DNA from: Streptomyces aquilus
Lineage (GTDB): Bacteria; Actinomycetota; Actinomycetes; Streptomycetales; Streptomycetaceae
Length of the DNA stretch: 64,000 nt
NCBI RefSeq assembly: GCF_003955715.1
Contig: NZ_CP034463.1
Coordinates: 8,990,001 to 9,054,000 of the forward strand
Reading direction: 5' to 3'
The position numbers and the translations under genes are program-made. The notes beneath the pieces are model-generated. The model did not search any database and had not been told where the DNA came from. It saw only the letters and a list, made by a program, of their open reading frames with translations. Shown here in pieces: positions 1 to 7,521 of this stretch (positions are counted from its first letter, which is position 1; the number at the start of each line of letters is the position of its first letter).

Positions 1-48
1 CACCCGAGTACCCGGGCAGCCGCACCCGACGCGCTCATGCGCCAATGG

Positions 49-72
49 CATGCTTCATACGATGAACGCATG
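49..72. promoter_or_regulatory. Bulged palindrome, candidate operator of the XRE gene
   Basis: Arms CATGC-TTCAT and ATGAA-(c)-GCATG flank the trinucleotide ACG. The inner 5-bp arms are perfect, and the outer 5-bp arms pair if one base (67) is bulged. The site ends 8 bases before the TAGGGT hexamer, where a -35 region would lie. Autoregulation by the adjacent XRE protein is inferred. Confidence 0.5.
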
Positions 73-80
73 AGGCCGGG

Positions 81-86
81 TAGGGT
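81..86 (+). promoter_or_regulatory. -10 box TAGGGT, probable leaderless start
   Basis: TAGGGT lies 7 nt before the GTG at 94. That spacing would put the transcription start at or next to the start codon, giving a leaderless mRNA. There is no Shine-Dalgarno sequence upstream of 94. No convincing -35 is seen outside the palindrome. Confidence 0.45.
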
Positions 87-93
87 TGGCGGG

Positions 94-375
94 GTGGGAC
101 TGTCCTTGGGAGAACGGGTGAGGTCGTCGGTGGCCGCGTTGATGCACGCGACGGGTGAGTCACAGGCGGACGTCGCCGTCGCGCTCGGCGTGAGCCAGGC
201 CCAGGTGAGCCGCCGCCAGTCCGGCAGCGCCGCCTGGAGCCTGGCCGACTGCGACGCGCTCGCCGCGCACTTCGGCATCGACGTCCTCGACCTCCTCGCC
301 GGACCCACCCGGGCCTGCGAGACCCTGCCCGTACGCAAGCGCCGCGCCGGTGGCCCGAGGGCGGTGGCCCGATGA
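94..375 (+). CDS. XRE-family helix-turn-helix regulator (93 aa)
   Basis: Small cytoplasmic DNA-binding protein. The HTH spans roughly residues 14-55, with the pattern ESQADVAVALGVSQAQVSRR typical of the Cro/C1 fold. Almost nothing lies outside this domain. The GTG at 94 is preferred over the ATG at 37 because a TAGGGT -10 box lies 7 nt before it and the 5' extension covers the candidate operator. Its stop overlaps the start of the next gene (ATGA at 372), so the two are translationally coupled and probably work together. It may repress its own promoter at the palindrome 49-72. The target is unknown. Confidence 0.75.
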   Translation: MGLSLGERVRSSVAALMHATGESQADVAVALGVSQAQVSRRQSGSAAWSLADCDALAAHFGIDVLDLLAGPTRACETLPVRKRRAGGPRAVAR

Positions 376-1952
376 CGGACTTCGACGCGATCGACGCCCT
401 GCTGGCCGGCGCCCGCCAGGAAGTGCCGCTGCCGCCGGTCGACGTACGGCGCGCCCTGCGCGAAGGCCTCAGCCTCTCCCGCGCCCAGGTGGCCCAGGCC
501 CTCGGGGTGAGCCCCTCGACCGTCGGCGGCTGGGAGGCGGGGCGGGACCCGAGCGGGGAGGTGCGCGAGAAGTACGCGTACTTCCTGGAAGGTGCCCAGG
601 CCAAGCTGGCGGACCGGTCGGAGGAGGCGGCGGCCGAGGAGGACGTGGAGCCCGCGACCGCCGAGGACGAGACGGGCGAGTCCGACGACGTCGAGTCCGA
701 CGAGGTCGAGGCCCTCGCCGCGCCCCGGCCCTGCGTTCTGTGCGGCACGCCCGCCCACCAAGAGGTCGCCGGATTCCCGCAGCATCTCGATCCGGCCGAC
801 TGCGGTACGACGACACCGGCGGCGCCCGCTCCGGAACCCGAGCCGGAGAAAGAGCCCGCCCAAGCCACCGAGCCCGCTCACGCCGCCAAACCTGCTTACG
901 CCGCCAAGCCCGCCCACGCCACCAAGCCAGCCCACGCCGCCAAGCCCGTCCGCGTCGTCCCCGTAGGACGCCGTATGCAGGCCGCCTCCCAGGAACCCGA
1001 CCTCATCGCCTCCGCCGTCGCGGGCGCCCTCGCCCAGCACGGCGGGGACCTGGAGGCCGCGACCGCGGCGCTGGTGAAGAAGGCCATCCCGGACGCCATG
1101 GCGCTGCTGGACGAGACCCGCAAGGGCGGCCGGTACGACGTCGTCGCGCACCCCTGGATCCCGGACATCCTGCGCAAGCAGACCGCCCGGGGCGCCGACC
1201 GCATCTGGGAGGCCCGCCCCAAGTGGGCCCGCACCGAACTCCCCCCGGGCCTGCACGAGGTGACCGCGCTCGACATCAACGGCGCGTACCTGTCGGCGCT
1301 CAAGACCCATCTGCCGATCGGCCAGTTGGAGCACTCCACCGGCTTCGACCACGACCGCCGCCGCGCGGGCGTCCATCTGATCACCCCGCCGGCCTGGGAC
1401 CACGAGGCCGAGCTGCCGAACCCGATCGGCAACCGCGACGAGCCCGGCCCGCTCTGGGTCACCGAACCGACCCTGCGGCTGCTGCTGCGCCTGTCGGGGC
1501 CGAAGTACGGGCTGTGCGACCCGCCGGAGATCCACGAGTCGTTCACCTCGGGCGCCACCGAGGGCCTGCTGGAGAAGTTCCGGGTCGCGTTGAAGGAGGC
1601 CCGGGACCGGGCGATCGCCGAGGGCGACGACGTGACGCTGGAGTACGTGAAGGCGATGTACTCCAAGTTCGTCTCCACCATGGGGGAGTCGAACTACAAC
1701 CGGGAGCTGTACCGCCCCGACTGGATGCACCTCATCCGCTCGCAGGCCTTCGCCAACCTCTGGATGAAGGCGTTCAAGGCCCACGAGGAGGGCCTCACGG
1801 TCGTCCGCGCCATGGGCACCGACGAGCTCCATGTGATCGGTGACTGGCGGCGGGTCTTCCCGGAGGGCCGCGGGGTCTCCGAGGTGAAGGTCAAGGACAC
1901 GTACACCGTCGGCGAGGAACCCGACCCCGCGGCCGCGGGAGAGGACGACTGA
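372..1952 (+). CDS. XRE-HTH protein with degenerate family-B DNA polymerase-like C-terminus (Tap-like)
   Basis: 526 aa. An HTH lies at about residues 27-56, followed by an acidic linker, a possible zinc knuckle (C121, C124, H138, C144), and four 6-residue Lys-Pro-Ala-His repeats (167-190). The C-terminal half carries three segments that align by eye with polymerase-B motifs. Motif A-like is DINGAYLSAL (D301). Motif B-like is YVKAMYSKF...G (K427, Y430, G438). Motif C-like is MGTDELHV (D484), where the usual DTD is GTD. The HTH-plus-this-domain layout resembles, from memory, Streptomyces telomere-associated Tap proteins. This similarity is not computed. Catalysis is doubtful. A role in DNA-end or replication control, together with the coupled XRE protein, is an inference. 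Confidence 0.6.
   Translation: MTDFDAIDALLAGARQEVPLPPVDVRRALREGLSLSRAQVAQALGVSPSTVGGWEAGRDPSGEVREKYAYFLEGAQAKLADRSEEAAAEEDVEPATAEDETGESDDVESDEVEALAAPRPCVLCGTPAHQEVAGFPQHLDPADCGTTTPAAPAPEPEPEKEPAQATEPAHAAKPAYAAKPAHATKPAHAAKPVRVVPVGRRMQAASQEPDLIASAVAGALAQHGGDLEAATAALVKKAIPDAMALLDETRKGGRYDVVAHPWIPDILRKQTARGADRIWEARPKWARTELPPGLHEVTALDINGAYLSALKTHLPIGQLEHSTGFDHDRRRAGVHLITPPAWDHEAELPNPIGNRDEPGPLWVTEPTLRLLLRLSGPKYGLCDPPEIHESFTSGATEGLLEKFRVALKEARDRAIAEGDDVTLEYVKAMYSKFVSTMGESNYNRELYRPDWMHLIRSQAFANLWMKAFKAHEEGLTVVRAMGTDELHVIGDWRRVFPEGRGVSEVKVKDTYTVGEEPDPAAAGEDD
870..941 (+). repeat. Four 18-bp tandem units encoding a KPAHAA-type linker
   Basis: In-frame 18-bp period (870-887, 888-905, 906-923, 924-941), encoding EPAHAA, KPAYAA, KPAHAT and KPAHAA. 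It forms a basic Pro/Ala-rich linker between the N-terminal HTH region and the C-terminal polymerase-like domain of the gene at 372. Copies differ at synonymous and single positions, so the array is not freshly amplified. Confidence 0.8.
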
Positions 1953-1958
1953 GGTTGC

Positions 1959-2915
1959 CTAGAAGGCGTTCACGCCCGTCAGCTCCGCCGACAGCTCCCA
2001 CAGGCGCGCCGCCTGCTCCGGGTCGGTCGCCCAGGCCTTGACGCCGCCGCTCACATCGCCGTCGACGGCGGGCTCGGCGATGTCGCAGTCCTCCAGGTAG
2101 ACCCCGCCCATGCCGTCCAGCTGCGGCGACGTCGCCGCCCACACCTGGGTGGCCGCGCCCTGCTCCGGGGTCTTGAAGGAGCCGGGGTTGAGGAGGGTGC
2201 CGTCCTCGTCGATCCAGCCGCGCTCGATCATCTCCTCCTTGGGGATGTGGCGCTGGAGCGGGGTGTGGATGCCGCCCGGGTGGAGGGAGAAGGCGCGCAC
2301 GCCCTGGTCGGCGCCGAGCCGGTCGAGGTGGACGGCGAACAGGACGTTCGCGGTCTTCGCCTGGCCGTACGCCTCCCACTTGTCGTAGCCCTGCCGCCAG
2401 TGGACGTCGTCCCAGCGCATCCCGGAGAAGTGGTGGGCGCGCGAGGACACCGAGACCACGCGGGCGCCGCCGGGCGCGATCGCCGGCCACAGCCGGTTGA
2501 CGAGGGCGAAGTGACCGAGGTGGTTGGTGGCGAACTGGGCCTCCCAGCCGGGGCCGACCCGGGTCTCGGGGCAGGCCATGATCCCGGCGTTGTCGATCAT
2601 CAGGTCGATGGTGCGGCCGGAGGCGAGGAAGCGTTCGGCGAAGGCGCGGACGCTGTCCAGGTCGCCGAGGTCGAGCGTGTCCACCTCGGCGCCGTCGATG
2701 ACCGCCAGGGCCTCACGGGCGGTGTCGGGGCGGCGGGCCGGGACGACCACGCGGGCGCCCGCCTTGGTGAGCGCACGGGTGGTCTCCAGGCCGAGTCCCG
2801 AGTAGCCGCCGGTGACGACCGCGAGCTTCCCGGAGAGGTCGATGCCGGCGAGGACGTCGTCGGCCGTGCTGTGGGCGTCGTATCCCGAACCGATCTTGTG
2901 CTGTGCAGTGCTCAT
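1959..2915 (-). CDS. Short-chain dehydrogenase/reductase
   Basis: 318 aa. An NAD(P)-dependent oxidoreductase of the classical-to-retinol-dehydrogenase-like SDR group. The Rossmann motif TGGYSGLG is near residue 35, the NAG motif follows in IDNAGIM, and the catalytic YGQAK (YxxxK) is preceded by a Ser in VVSVSS. The ATG at 2915 is chosen because the protein then begins with a typical SDR N-terminus; an upstream in-frame start adds 21 basic residues and has no ribosome site. It converges on the gene at 372-1952, 6 bp away. The substrate cannot be read from the sequence. Confidence 0.85.
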   Translation of the reverse strand: MSTAQHKIGSGYDAHSTADDVLAGIDLSGKLAVVTGGYSGLGLETTRALTKAGARVVVPARRPDTAREALAVIDGAEVDTLDLGDLDSVRAFAERFLASGRTIDLMIDNAGIMACPETRVGPGWEAQFATNHLGHFALVNRLWPAIAPGGARVVSVSSRAHHFSGMRWDDVHWRQGYDKWEAYGQAKTANVLFAVHLDRLGADQGVRAFSLHPGGIHTPLQRHIPKEEMIERGWIDEDGTLLNPGSFKTPEQGAATQVWAATSPQLDGMGGVYLEDCDIAEPAVDGDVSGGVKAWATDPEQAARLWELSAELTGVNAF

Positions 2916-2991
2916 GCTCGGAACGCTACGAATTGGAGTGCGCTCGAAGTCAAGCGCGCGCCGGACCGGTACGGGCATCGGGCAAGAGGAA

Positions 2992-3024
2992 GCCCCGACC
3001 GGACGGGGGAATCACGGTCGGGGC
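2992..3024 (-). terminator. Hairpin terminator downstream of the HAD gene
   Basis: GCCCCGACC (2992-3000) pairs with GGTCGGGGC (3016-3024), with one further G-C pair inside. On the minus strand the stem is followed by a pyrimidine-rich TTCCTCTTGCC stretch. It sits between the HAD gene and the SDR, and probably ends the HAD transcript. The rest of 2916-3228 shows no gene. Confidence 0.55.
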
Positions 3025-3228
3025 GGTCTGTGGTGGGCACGGACGGTGGTCGCCTCTCGGCGAAAGGCTCCACAGGGCTTCAGCCGAACGATCGTCCCTG
3101 TGGGCAAAAGGTGAGGCCCGGGGACACTGTCCCGTCCGTACCCACGTGTCGTTCAACGGGCAACCACCCTTGGGTGTTCCCCGGGCTGTCGCGTTATGGC
3201 GTGAGGTGCGTCACTGGCCGAACGGGAG

Positions 3229-3885
3229 TCAGGCGAACGGGCTGTCCGCCAGCGAGGAGAGCAGGTCGGCGGGGTCGTCGTAGACCGCCTCCGCGCCCGC
3301 CCCGACGAGGTCGGCGCGCGGGATGCCGCCGCACAGGACGCCCACGCAGCGCACCCCGGCCCGGCTGCCCGCCTGCATGTCCCAGACCGTGTCGCCGACG
3401 AAGACCGCCCGCTCGGCGGGGACGCCCGCCAGTTCCAGGGCGTGCTCGACCGGTTCCGGGGCGGGTTTGCCCTCGGTGACGTCGTCGGCGCTGGCGGTCG
3501 CCTTGATCGCGTCGTCCGCGCCGATCGCGCGGCGCAGCGCGGACAGCTCCGCACCGCCGGCCGAGGTCGCGAGCACCACCGTCCAGCCGTCGTGGTCCAG
3601 GCGCCGCAGCAGCCGTCCGGCGTCCCGCAGCGCGGGCAGCCGGTCGAAGTACTGGCCGTAGAGGGCCTTGTGCGCGGCACTGAGCTGCTCGTCCTGGTCC
3701 TTGTCCCGGTCGTCGCCGAGCAGATGCGCGATCAGATCCTCGGAGCCGAGCCCCACCGCACGGTGCACGGCGTGCATCGGCACCTGGTGTCCCGCCTGGC
3801 GGAAGGCCTCCCACCAGGTCGTCACATGCAGATGGTTGGTGTCGACGAGTGTGCCGTCGACGTCGAACACGGCCGCCCGTTCCAT
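3229..3885 (-). CDS. HAD-family phosphatase (phosphoglycolate phosphatase-like)
   Basis: 218 aa, a normal length for a subclass I HAD hydrolase with a helical cap. Motif I is DVDGTLVD (nucleophile Asp near residue 8). Motif II is the Ser in VLATSAGG, motif III the Lys in EGKPAPE, and motif IV GDTVWD. It hydrolyses a small phosphorylated metabolite by way of a phospho-aspartate; phosphoglycolate or a sugar phosphate is the likely class, unproven. The ribosome site GGAAAGGA precedes the ATG. A hairpin at 2992-3024 probably terminates its message. It stands alone between two unrelated minus-strand genes. Confidence 0.82.
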   Translation of the reverse strand: MERAAVFDVDGTLVDTNHLHVTTWWEAFRQAGHQVPMHAVHRAVGLGSEDLIAHLLGDDRDKDQDEQLSAAHKALYGQYFDRLPALRDAGRLLRRLDHDGWTVVLATSAGGAELSALRRAIGADDAIKATASADDVTEGKPAPEPVEHALELAGVPAERAVFVGDTVWDMQAGSRAGVRCVGVLCGGIPRADLVGAGAEAVYDDPADLLSSLADSPFA

Positions 3886-3925
3886 GCGCCCCGTCCTTTC
3901 CTCGCTTCACCGCACGGGTACCACC

Positions 3926-4966
3926 TCACGAGCCGATCACTCGGGACGGCGTCCGGCGCTCCCGGGTCCAGGCCAGCAGCTCCTCCAGCGACCATGTGGT
4001 GATCACCCGTTCGGCGGGCACCTCGCACTCCTCGGCGCGGGCGCAGCCGAGGATCTGCCAGTCGAGCTGCCCGGGTGCGTGCGCGTCGGTGTCGATCGAG
4101 AAGAGCGTGCCCGCGGCCACGGCCCGGCGCAGCAGCCGGCGGGGCGGGTCGAGCCGCTCAGGCCTGCTGTTGATCTCCACCGCCGTACCGGACTCCGCGC
4201 ACGCGGCGAACACCTCGTCCGCGTCGAACTCCGACTCCGGCCGCCCGCGCCCGGTGACCAGGCGTCCGGTGCAGTGCCCGAGGACGTCCGCGTGCGGATT
4301 GCGTACGGCGGCCACCATGCGGCGGGTCATCGAGCGGGCGTCCATGCGCAGCTTGGAGTGCACGGAGACCACGACCACGTCGAGCCGCTCCAGCAGCTCC
4401 TCCTCCTGGTCGAGCGAGCCGTCGTCGAGGATGTCGCACTCGATGCCGGTGAGCAGCCGGAACGGCGCCCAGCTCGCGTTCAGCTCCGCCACCACGTCCA
4501 GCTGCTCGCGCAGCCGCTCGGGGGAGAGGCCGCGGGCCACGGTGAGGCGCGGGGAGTGGTCGGTGAGCACGGCCCACTCGTGGCCCAGCTCCGCCGCCGT
4601 CCGGCCCATCTCCTCGATCGGGCTGCCCCCGTCCGACCAGTCGGAGTGGAGATGGCAGTCGCCGCGCAGCTGGGCCCGCAGCTCCTCGCCGCCCCGGACG
4701 GCCGGCCGTTTCGCCGCCTCGTCCTCCAGTTTCTGGAGGTATCCGGGCACCCGCCCGGCCAGCGCCTCGACCGCCACCTGCGCGGTCTTCGGGCCGACTC
4801 CCTTCAGCGCCTCCAGCGTCCCCGCGGCCGCCCGCTCGCGCAGCTCCGCCTCGGGCAGGCCGGCCAGCACCCGGGCGGCCGTACGGAAGGCACGCACCCG
4901 GTACGAGGGCGCGAGGGACCGCTCCAGCAGGAAGGCGATCCGGTCCAGCGCCGCCACGGGCTCCAT
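3926..4966 (-). CDS. HhH-PHP domain protein (PolX-like without the polymerase palm)
   Basis: 346 aa. The N-terminal ~85 residues are a helix-hairpin-helix module of the DNA polymerase X type (LKGVGPKTAQVAVEAL). It is followed directly by a PHP metallophosphoesterase domain with its full set of metal ligands: CHLHSDWSD, LTDHSP, GIECDI, VSVHSK, GHCTGR, EINSRP and DTDAH. PolX proteins carry a nucleotidyltransferase palm between these two modules; here it is missing. The product is therefore probably a DNA-binding phosphoesterase or nuclease, not a polymerase. The start at 4966 has GAGGAGGTGGCG before it; a 19-residue longer reading lacks such a site. Confidence 0.8.
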   Translation of the reverse strand: MEPVAALDRIAFLLERSLAPSYRVRAFRTAARVLAGLPEAELRERAAAGTLEALKGVGPKTAQVAVEALAGRVPGYLQKLEDEAAKRPAVRGGEELRAQLRGDCHLHSDWSDGGSPIEEMGRTAAELGHEWAVLTDHSPRLTVARGLSPERLREQLDVVAELNASWAPFRLLTGIECDILDDGSLDQEEELLERLDVVVVSVHSKLRMDARSMTRRMVAAVRNPHADVLGHCTGRLVTGRGRPESEFDADEVFAACAESGTAVEINSRPERLDPPRRLLRRAVAAGTLFSIDTDAHAPGQLDWQILGCARAEECEVPAERVITTWSLEELLAWTRERRTPSRVIGS

Positions 4967-5053
4967 CGCCACCTCCTCGGCCGCGGTCCCTTCCAGGGTT
5001 CCCCGGCCCGCAGGAGAGCGCACGGCGAGCCCTTCGGGACATCCAGGACAACT

Positions 5054-5070
5054 CGTACGGATCCCGTACG
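5054..5070. promoter_or_regulatory. Perfect inverted repeat CGTACGG-atc-CCGTACG
   Basis: Seven-base arms separated by 3 nt, lying just upstream of the putative promoter of the 80-aa gene at 5107 and downstream of no known operator class. It also sits about 90 bp upstream of the divergent PHP gene. A regulator-binding site is inferred; the regulator is unknown. Confidence 0.4.
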
Positions 5071-5093
5071 GTTCGCCGATCCGGAATGCGTTC

Positions 5094-5099
5094 TACGCT
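5094..5099 (+). promoter_or_regulatory. -10 box TACGCT, possible leaderless start
   Basis: TACGCT lies 7 nt before the ATG at 5107, with a weak TTCGCC at 5072-5077 (16-nt spacer). No ribosome-binding site is visible before the ATG. Confidence 0.35.
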
Positions 5100-5106
5100 C
5101 TATTGC

Positions 5107-5349
5107 ATGACCGAAGTCGCGAGCCCGCACATCTCCCATCCGCGGATCCTGGTGCTCGGGGTCCAGCCCGGAACGCCGCCGTTCCGCATCGTGGAGATCG
5201 ACGGAGAAGTGGTCGGTGAGGCGAAGACCGTCACCGACGTCCTGGAGGCCGCCGCCGCGTTCGGCATCACGGTCCACGACCTGGACGACCCGGACGTGGT
5301 CCGCTGGGTGGGCGGCGACAAGTTCACCTGGACCCGGCACCGGCCCTGA
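5107..5349 (+). CDS. Small conserved-looking hypothetical protein (80 aa)
   Basis: Not recognised as a named family. The protein is acidic and soluble with no membrane segment. It alternates beta-strand-like stretches (RILVLGV, FRIVEIDGEVVGEA) with one helix (VTDVLEAAAAFG) and ends VRWVGGDKFTWTRHRP. The second methionine is taken as the start because a -10 box lies 7 nt upstream and the longer form adds only seven residues. It is convergent with the GH16 gene, with only 3 bp between the stop codons. The codon usage is typical of the window, so it is probably a real, native gene. Confidence 0.6.
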   Translation: MTEVASPHISHPRILVLGVQPGTPPFRIVEIDGEVVGEAKTVTDVLEAAAAFGITVHDLDDPDVVRWVGGDKFTWTRHRP

Positions 5350-5352
5350 CGG

Positions 5353-6582
5353 TCAGCCGACCGTCCATTTCTGGTTGGCGCCGCCGGTGCAGGTCCAGAT
5401 CTGCAGCCGGGTGCCGTTGGCCGAGCTGTTGCCGGTCACGTCCAGGCACTTGTCGGCCTGCGGGTTGACGATGTCGTGCGCGGCGGTGACGGTCCAGCGC
5501 TGGGCGGCGGTGCCGTTGCAGTCGTAGAGCTGTACGGCGGTCCCGTCCGCGGTGCCGCCGCCCGTCACGTCCAGGCACTTGCCGAGCGCGCGGAGCGTGC
5601 CGTCGGCGCCGGCGGTCCACTGCTGGGCGGCGGTGCCGTTGCAGTCGTAGAGCTGTACGGGGGTGCCGTTGGCGGGGTTCGCGCCGGCGACGTCGACGCA
5701 CTTGCCGGCGAGGCCCCTGATCGCGGCGCCGGTGGCGGTGTCGCCGGTGGTCACCGAGACGTGGTCCACCACCAGCTGCTGCGGGAAGGCGGTGGAGCCG
5801 TCGGGGTCGCCGGGCCAGTAGCCGCCGACCGCGAGGTTCAGGATCAGGAAGAACGGCTTGTTGAACACCCAGGTGCGGCCCCCCAGGTCGGCCGGGGTGC
5901 GCCGCTGGTAGACGGTGCCGTCCACGGACCAGGTGATCGAGTCCGGTGCCCAGTCGACGGCGAAGGTGTGGAAGGCGTCCGCGAAGGCCTGCCCGCCCGG
6001 GAGGGAGTACGCGGCGCCGATGCCGCCCGAGCCGGAGTAGCCGGGGCCGTGGATCGTGCCGTGCACGGTGGCGGGCTCGAAGCCGACGTTCTCCATGACG
6101 TCGATCTCGCCGGAGTCCGGCCAGTTGACCGGGGTGCCGAGCATCCAGAACGCCGGCCACATGCCCTGCCCGCGCGGGATCTTCATGCGCGCCTCGACGT
6201 GCCCGTACTGCGCGGTGAACTTCCCCGAGGTGTTCAGCCGGGCCGAGGTGTACTGGCAGGTGCCGTACCAGCACTGGTAGTTGGCGGGGTTCTCGCGGCG
6301 GGCCGTGATGACCAGATGGCCCTGGCCGTCGAGGGCCGCGTTCCGGTTGCCCGCCGTGTAGTACTGCCGTTCGTGGTTGTTGACGTTGTCGCCGGTCTCG
6401 ATCTGCCACTTCGAGGTGTCGACGGAAGCGCCGGCGGGGCCGTCGAAGGTGTCGGAGAAGACCACCGCCGCGGCTGCCGCGGCCGGCTCCTCCGTGCGCG
6501 CCTGCGCGGTGGCGGCGGAGGCCATGAGGACGGCTGACAGGGTGGCGAGCAGGCACTTCCGGAGCAGGCGTGGGGCTGCCAC
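5353..6582 (-). CDS. Secreted GH16 beta-glucanase with ricin-type carbohydrate-binding domain
   Basis: 409 aa with a GTG start and a GGGAG ribosome site. A Sec signal peptide covers residues 1-26 (RK, hydrophobic core, ASAATAQA). The GH16 catalytic domain spans about 40-275, with the catalytic signature GEIDVMENVG (ExDxxE). The C-terminal ~125 residues form a beta-trefoil with three QxW repeats (QQW, QRW, QKW) and paired cysteines. The likely role is extracellular endo-beta-1,3-glucan (laminarin or fungal wall) hydrolysis, with the trefoil holding the enzyme on polysaccharide. No CebR box is seen. The promoter TTGACG-17-TTAAAT lies upstream on the minus strand. Confidence 0.9.
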   Translation of the reverse strand: MAAPRLLRKCLLATLSAVLMASAATAQARTEEPAAAAAAVVFSDTFDGPAGASVDTSKWQIETGDNVNNHERQYYTAGNRNAALDGQGHLVITARRENPANYQCWYGTCQYTSARLNTSGKFTAQYGHVEARMKIPRGQGMWPAFWMLGTPVNWPDSGEIDVMENVGFEPATVHGTIHGPGYSGSGGIGAAYSLPGGQAFADAFHTFAVDWAPDSITWSVDGTVYQRRTPADLGGRTWVFNKPFFLILNLAVGGYWPGDPDGSTAFPQQLVVDHVSVTTGDTATGAAIRGLAGKCVDVAGANPANGTPVQLYDCNGTAAQQWTAGADGTLRALGKCLDVTGGGTADGTAVQLYDCNGTAAQRWTVTAAHDIVNPQADKCLDVTGNSSANGTRLQIWTCTGGANQKWTVG

Positions 6583-6623
6583 GGCTCTCCCTTCAGAGGT
6601 GGGGGTGAAGGCGTCGCCTCTTG

Positions 6624-6652
6624 ATTTAAGAAGTGAGATAAGAGCCCGTCAA
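6624..6652 (-). promoter_or_regulatory. Promoter of the GH16 gene
   Basis: On the minus strand, TTGACG (6652-6647) and TTAAAT (6629-6624) are separated by exactly 17 nt. This is the best consensus-like vegetative promoter in the window. The predicted leader is about 35 nt. Confidence 0.6.
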
Positions 6653-6732
6653 TACCTTGGTACGGACCAGGAGTTGAAAGGTGTGGCCCCCGTTGCCGGG
6701 ACACTTCGGCCGGCGCCGAAGCCTCCGGTTCC

Positions 6733-6738
6733 TAAGAT
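6733..6738 (+). promoter_or_regulatory. -10 box TAAGAT, probable leaderless start
   Basis: TAAGAT ends 6 nt before the ATG at 6745. No Shine-Dalgarno sequence is present, so translation probably begins at the mRNA 5' end. The -35 is not convincing. Confidence 0.4.
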
Positions 6739-6744
6739 CGCCCC

Positions 6745-7518
6745 ATGGAAGGCCTCGGAGAGATACTCGCCGTCCTCGCCGCGGGCGTCGGCGCCGGTGC
6801 CGTCAACGCCGCCGTCGGGTCGGGCACGCTCATCAGTTTCCCGGTGCTGCTCGCGACCGGCCTGCCCCCGGTGACCGCCACCGTCTCCAACGCGCTCGGC
6901 CTGGTCCCCGGCTCGATCAGCGCCGCCATCGGATACCGCAGGGAACTCGCCGGACAGCGCGGCCGGGTGCTCAAGTGGAGCGCCGGCGCCGTGCTCGGCG
7001 GACTGACGGGGGCCATGCTGCTGCTGGTCCTGCCGGCCGCGGCGTTCGAGACGATCGTGCCCGTGCTGGTGGGCCTCGCGCTCGTGCTGGTCGCCCTCCA
7101 GCCGCTGATCGGCCGACAGCTCCGCGACCGCCGCGCCCGCACCGGCCGGACCGCGGTGCGGGCCGACGGCGGTCCGCCGCTGCTCGTCGGGCTGACCCTG
7201 GCGAGTGTCTACGGCGGCTACTTCTCCGCCGCCCAGGGGATCATCTACGTCTCCCTGATGGGCCTGCGCCTCGACGACGGTCTGCAACGCCTCAACGCCG
7301 TCAAGAACGTCCTCGTCGCCCTGGTGAACACCGTCGCCGCGCTCTTCTTCCTCTTCGCCGCCGACTTCGACTGGACGGCCGTCGCGCTGCTCGCGGTCGG
7401 GTCCGCCGCCGGCGGTCAGATCGGGGCCGCGGCAGGCCGCCGGTTGCGTCCGGCGGTCCTGCGCACCCTCATCGTGGTGGTCGGCACCGTGGCCATCGTC
7501 CAGCTGTCGACGCGCTGA
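6745..7518 (+). CDS. TSUP/TauE-SafE family membrane permease
   Basis: 257 aa with about eight hydrophobic spans and the two-fold repeat of the sulfite-exporter TauE/SafE family. The N-terminal half includes GAGAVNAAVGSGTLISFPVL and the second half includes a repeat around ASVYGGYFSAAQGI. The likely role is export or uptake of a sulfur or carbon oxyanion across the cytoplasmic membrane; the substrate is unknown. It is divergent from the GH16 gene and convergent with the VanZ-like gene, with stop codons 3 bp apart. The -10 position suggests a leaderless message. Confidence 0.85.
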   Translation: MEGLGEILAVLAAGVGAGAVNAAVGSGTLISFPVLLATGLPPVTATVSNALGLVPGSISAAIGYRRELAGQRGRVLKWSAGAVLGGLTGAMLLLVLPAAAFETIVPVLVGLALVLVALQPLIGRQLRDRRARTGRTAVRADGGPPLLVGLTLASVYGGYFSAAQGIIYVSLMGLRLDDGLQRLNAVKNVLVALVNTVAALFFLFAADFDWTAVALLAVGSAAGGQIGAAAGRRLRPAVLRTLIVVVGTVAIVQLSTR

Positions 7519-7521
7519 CCC

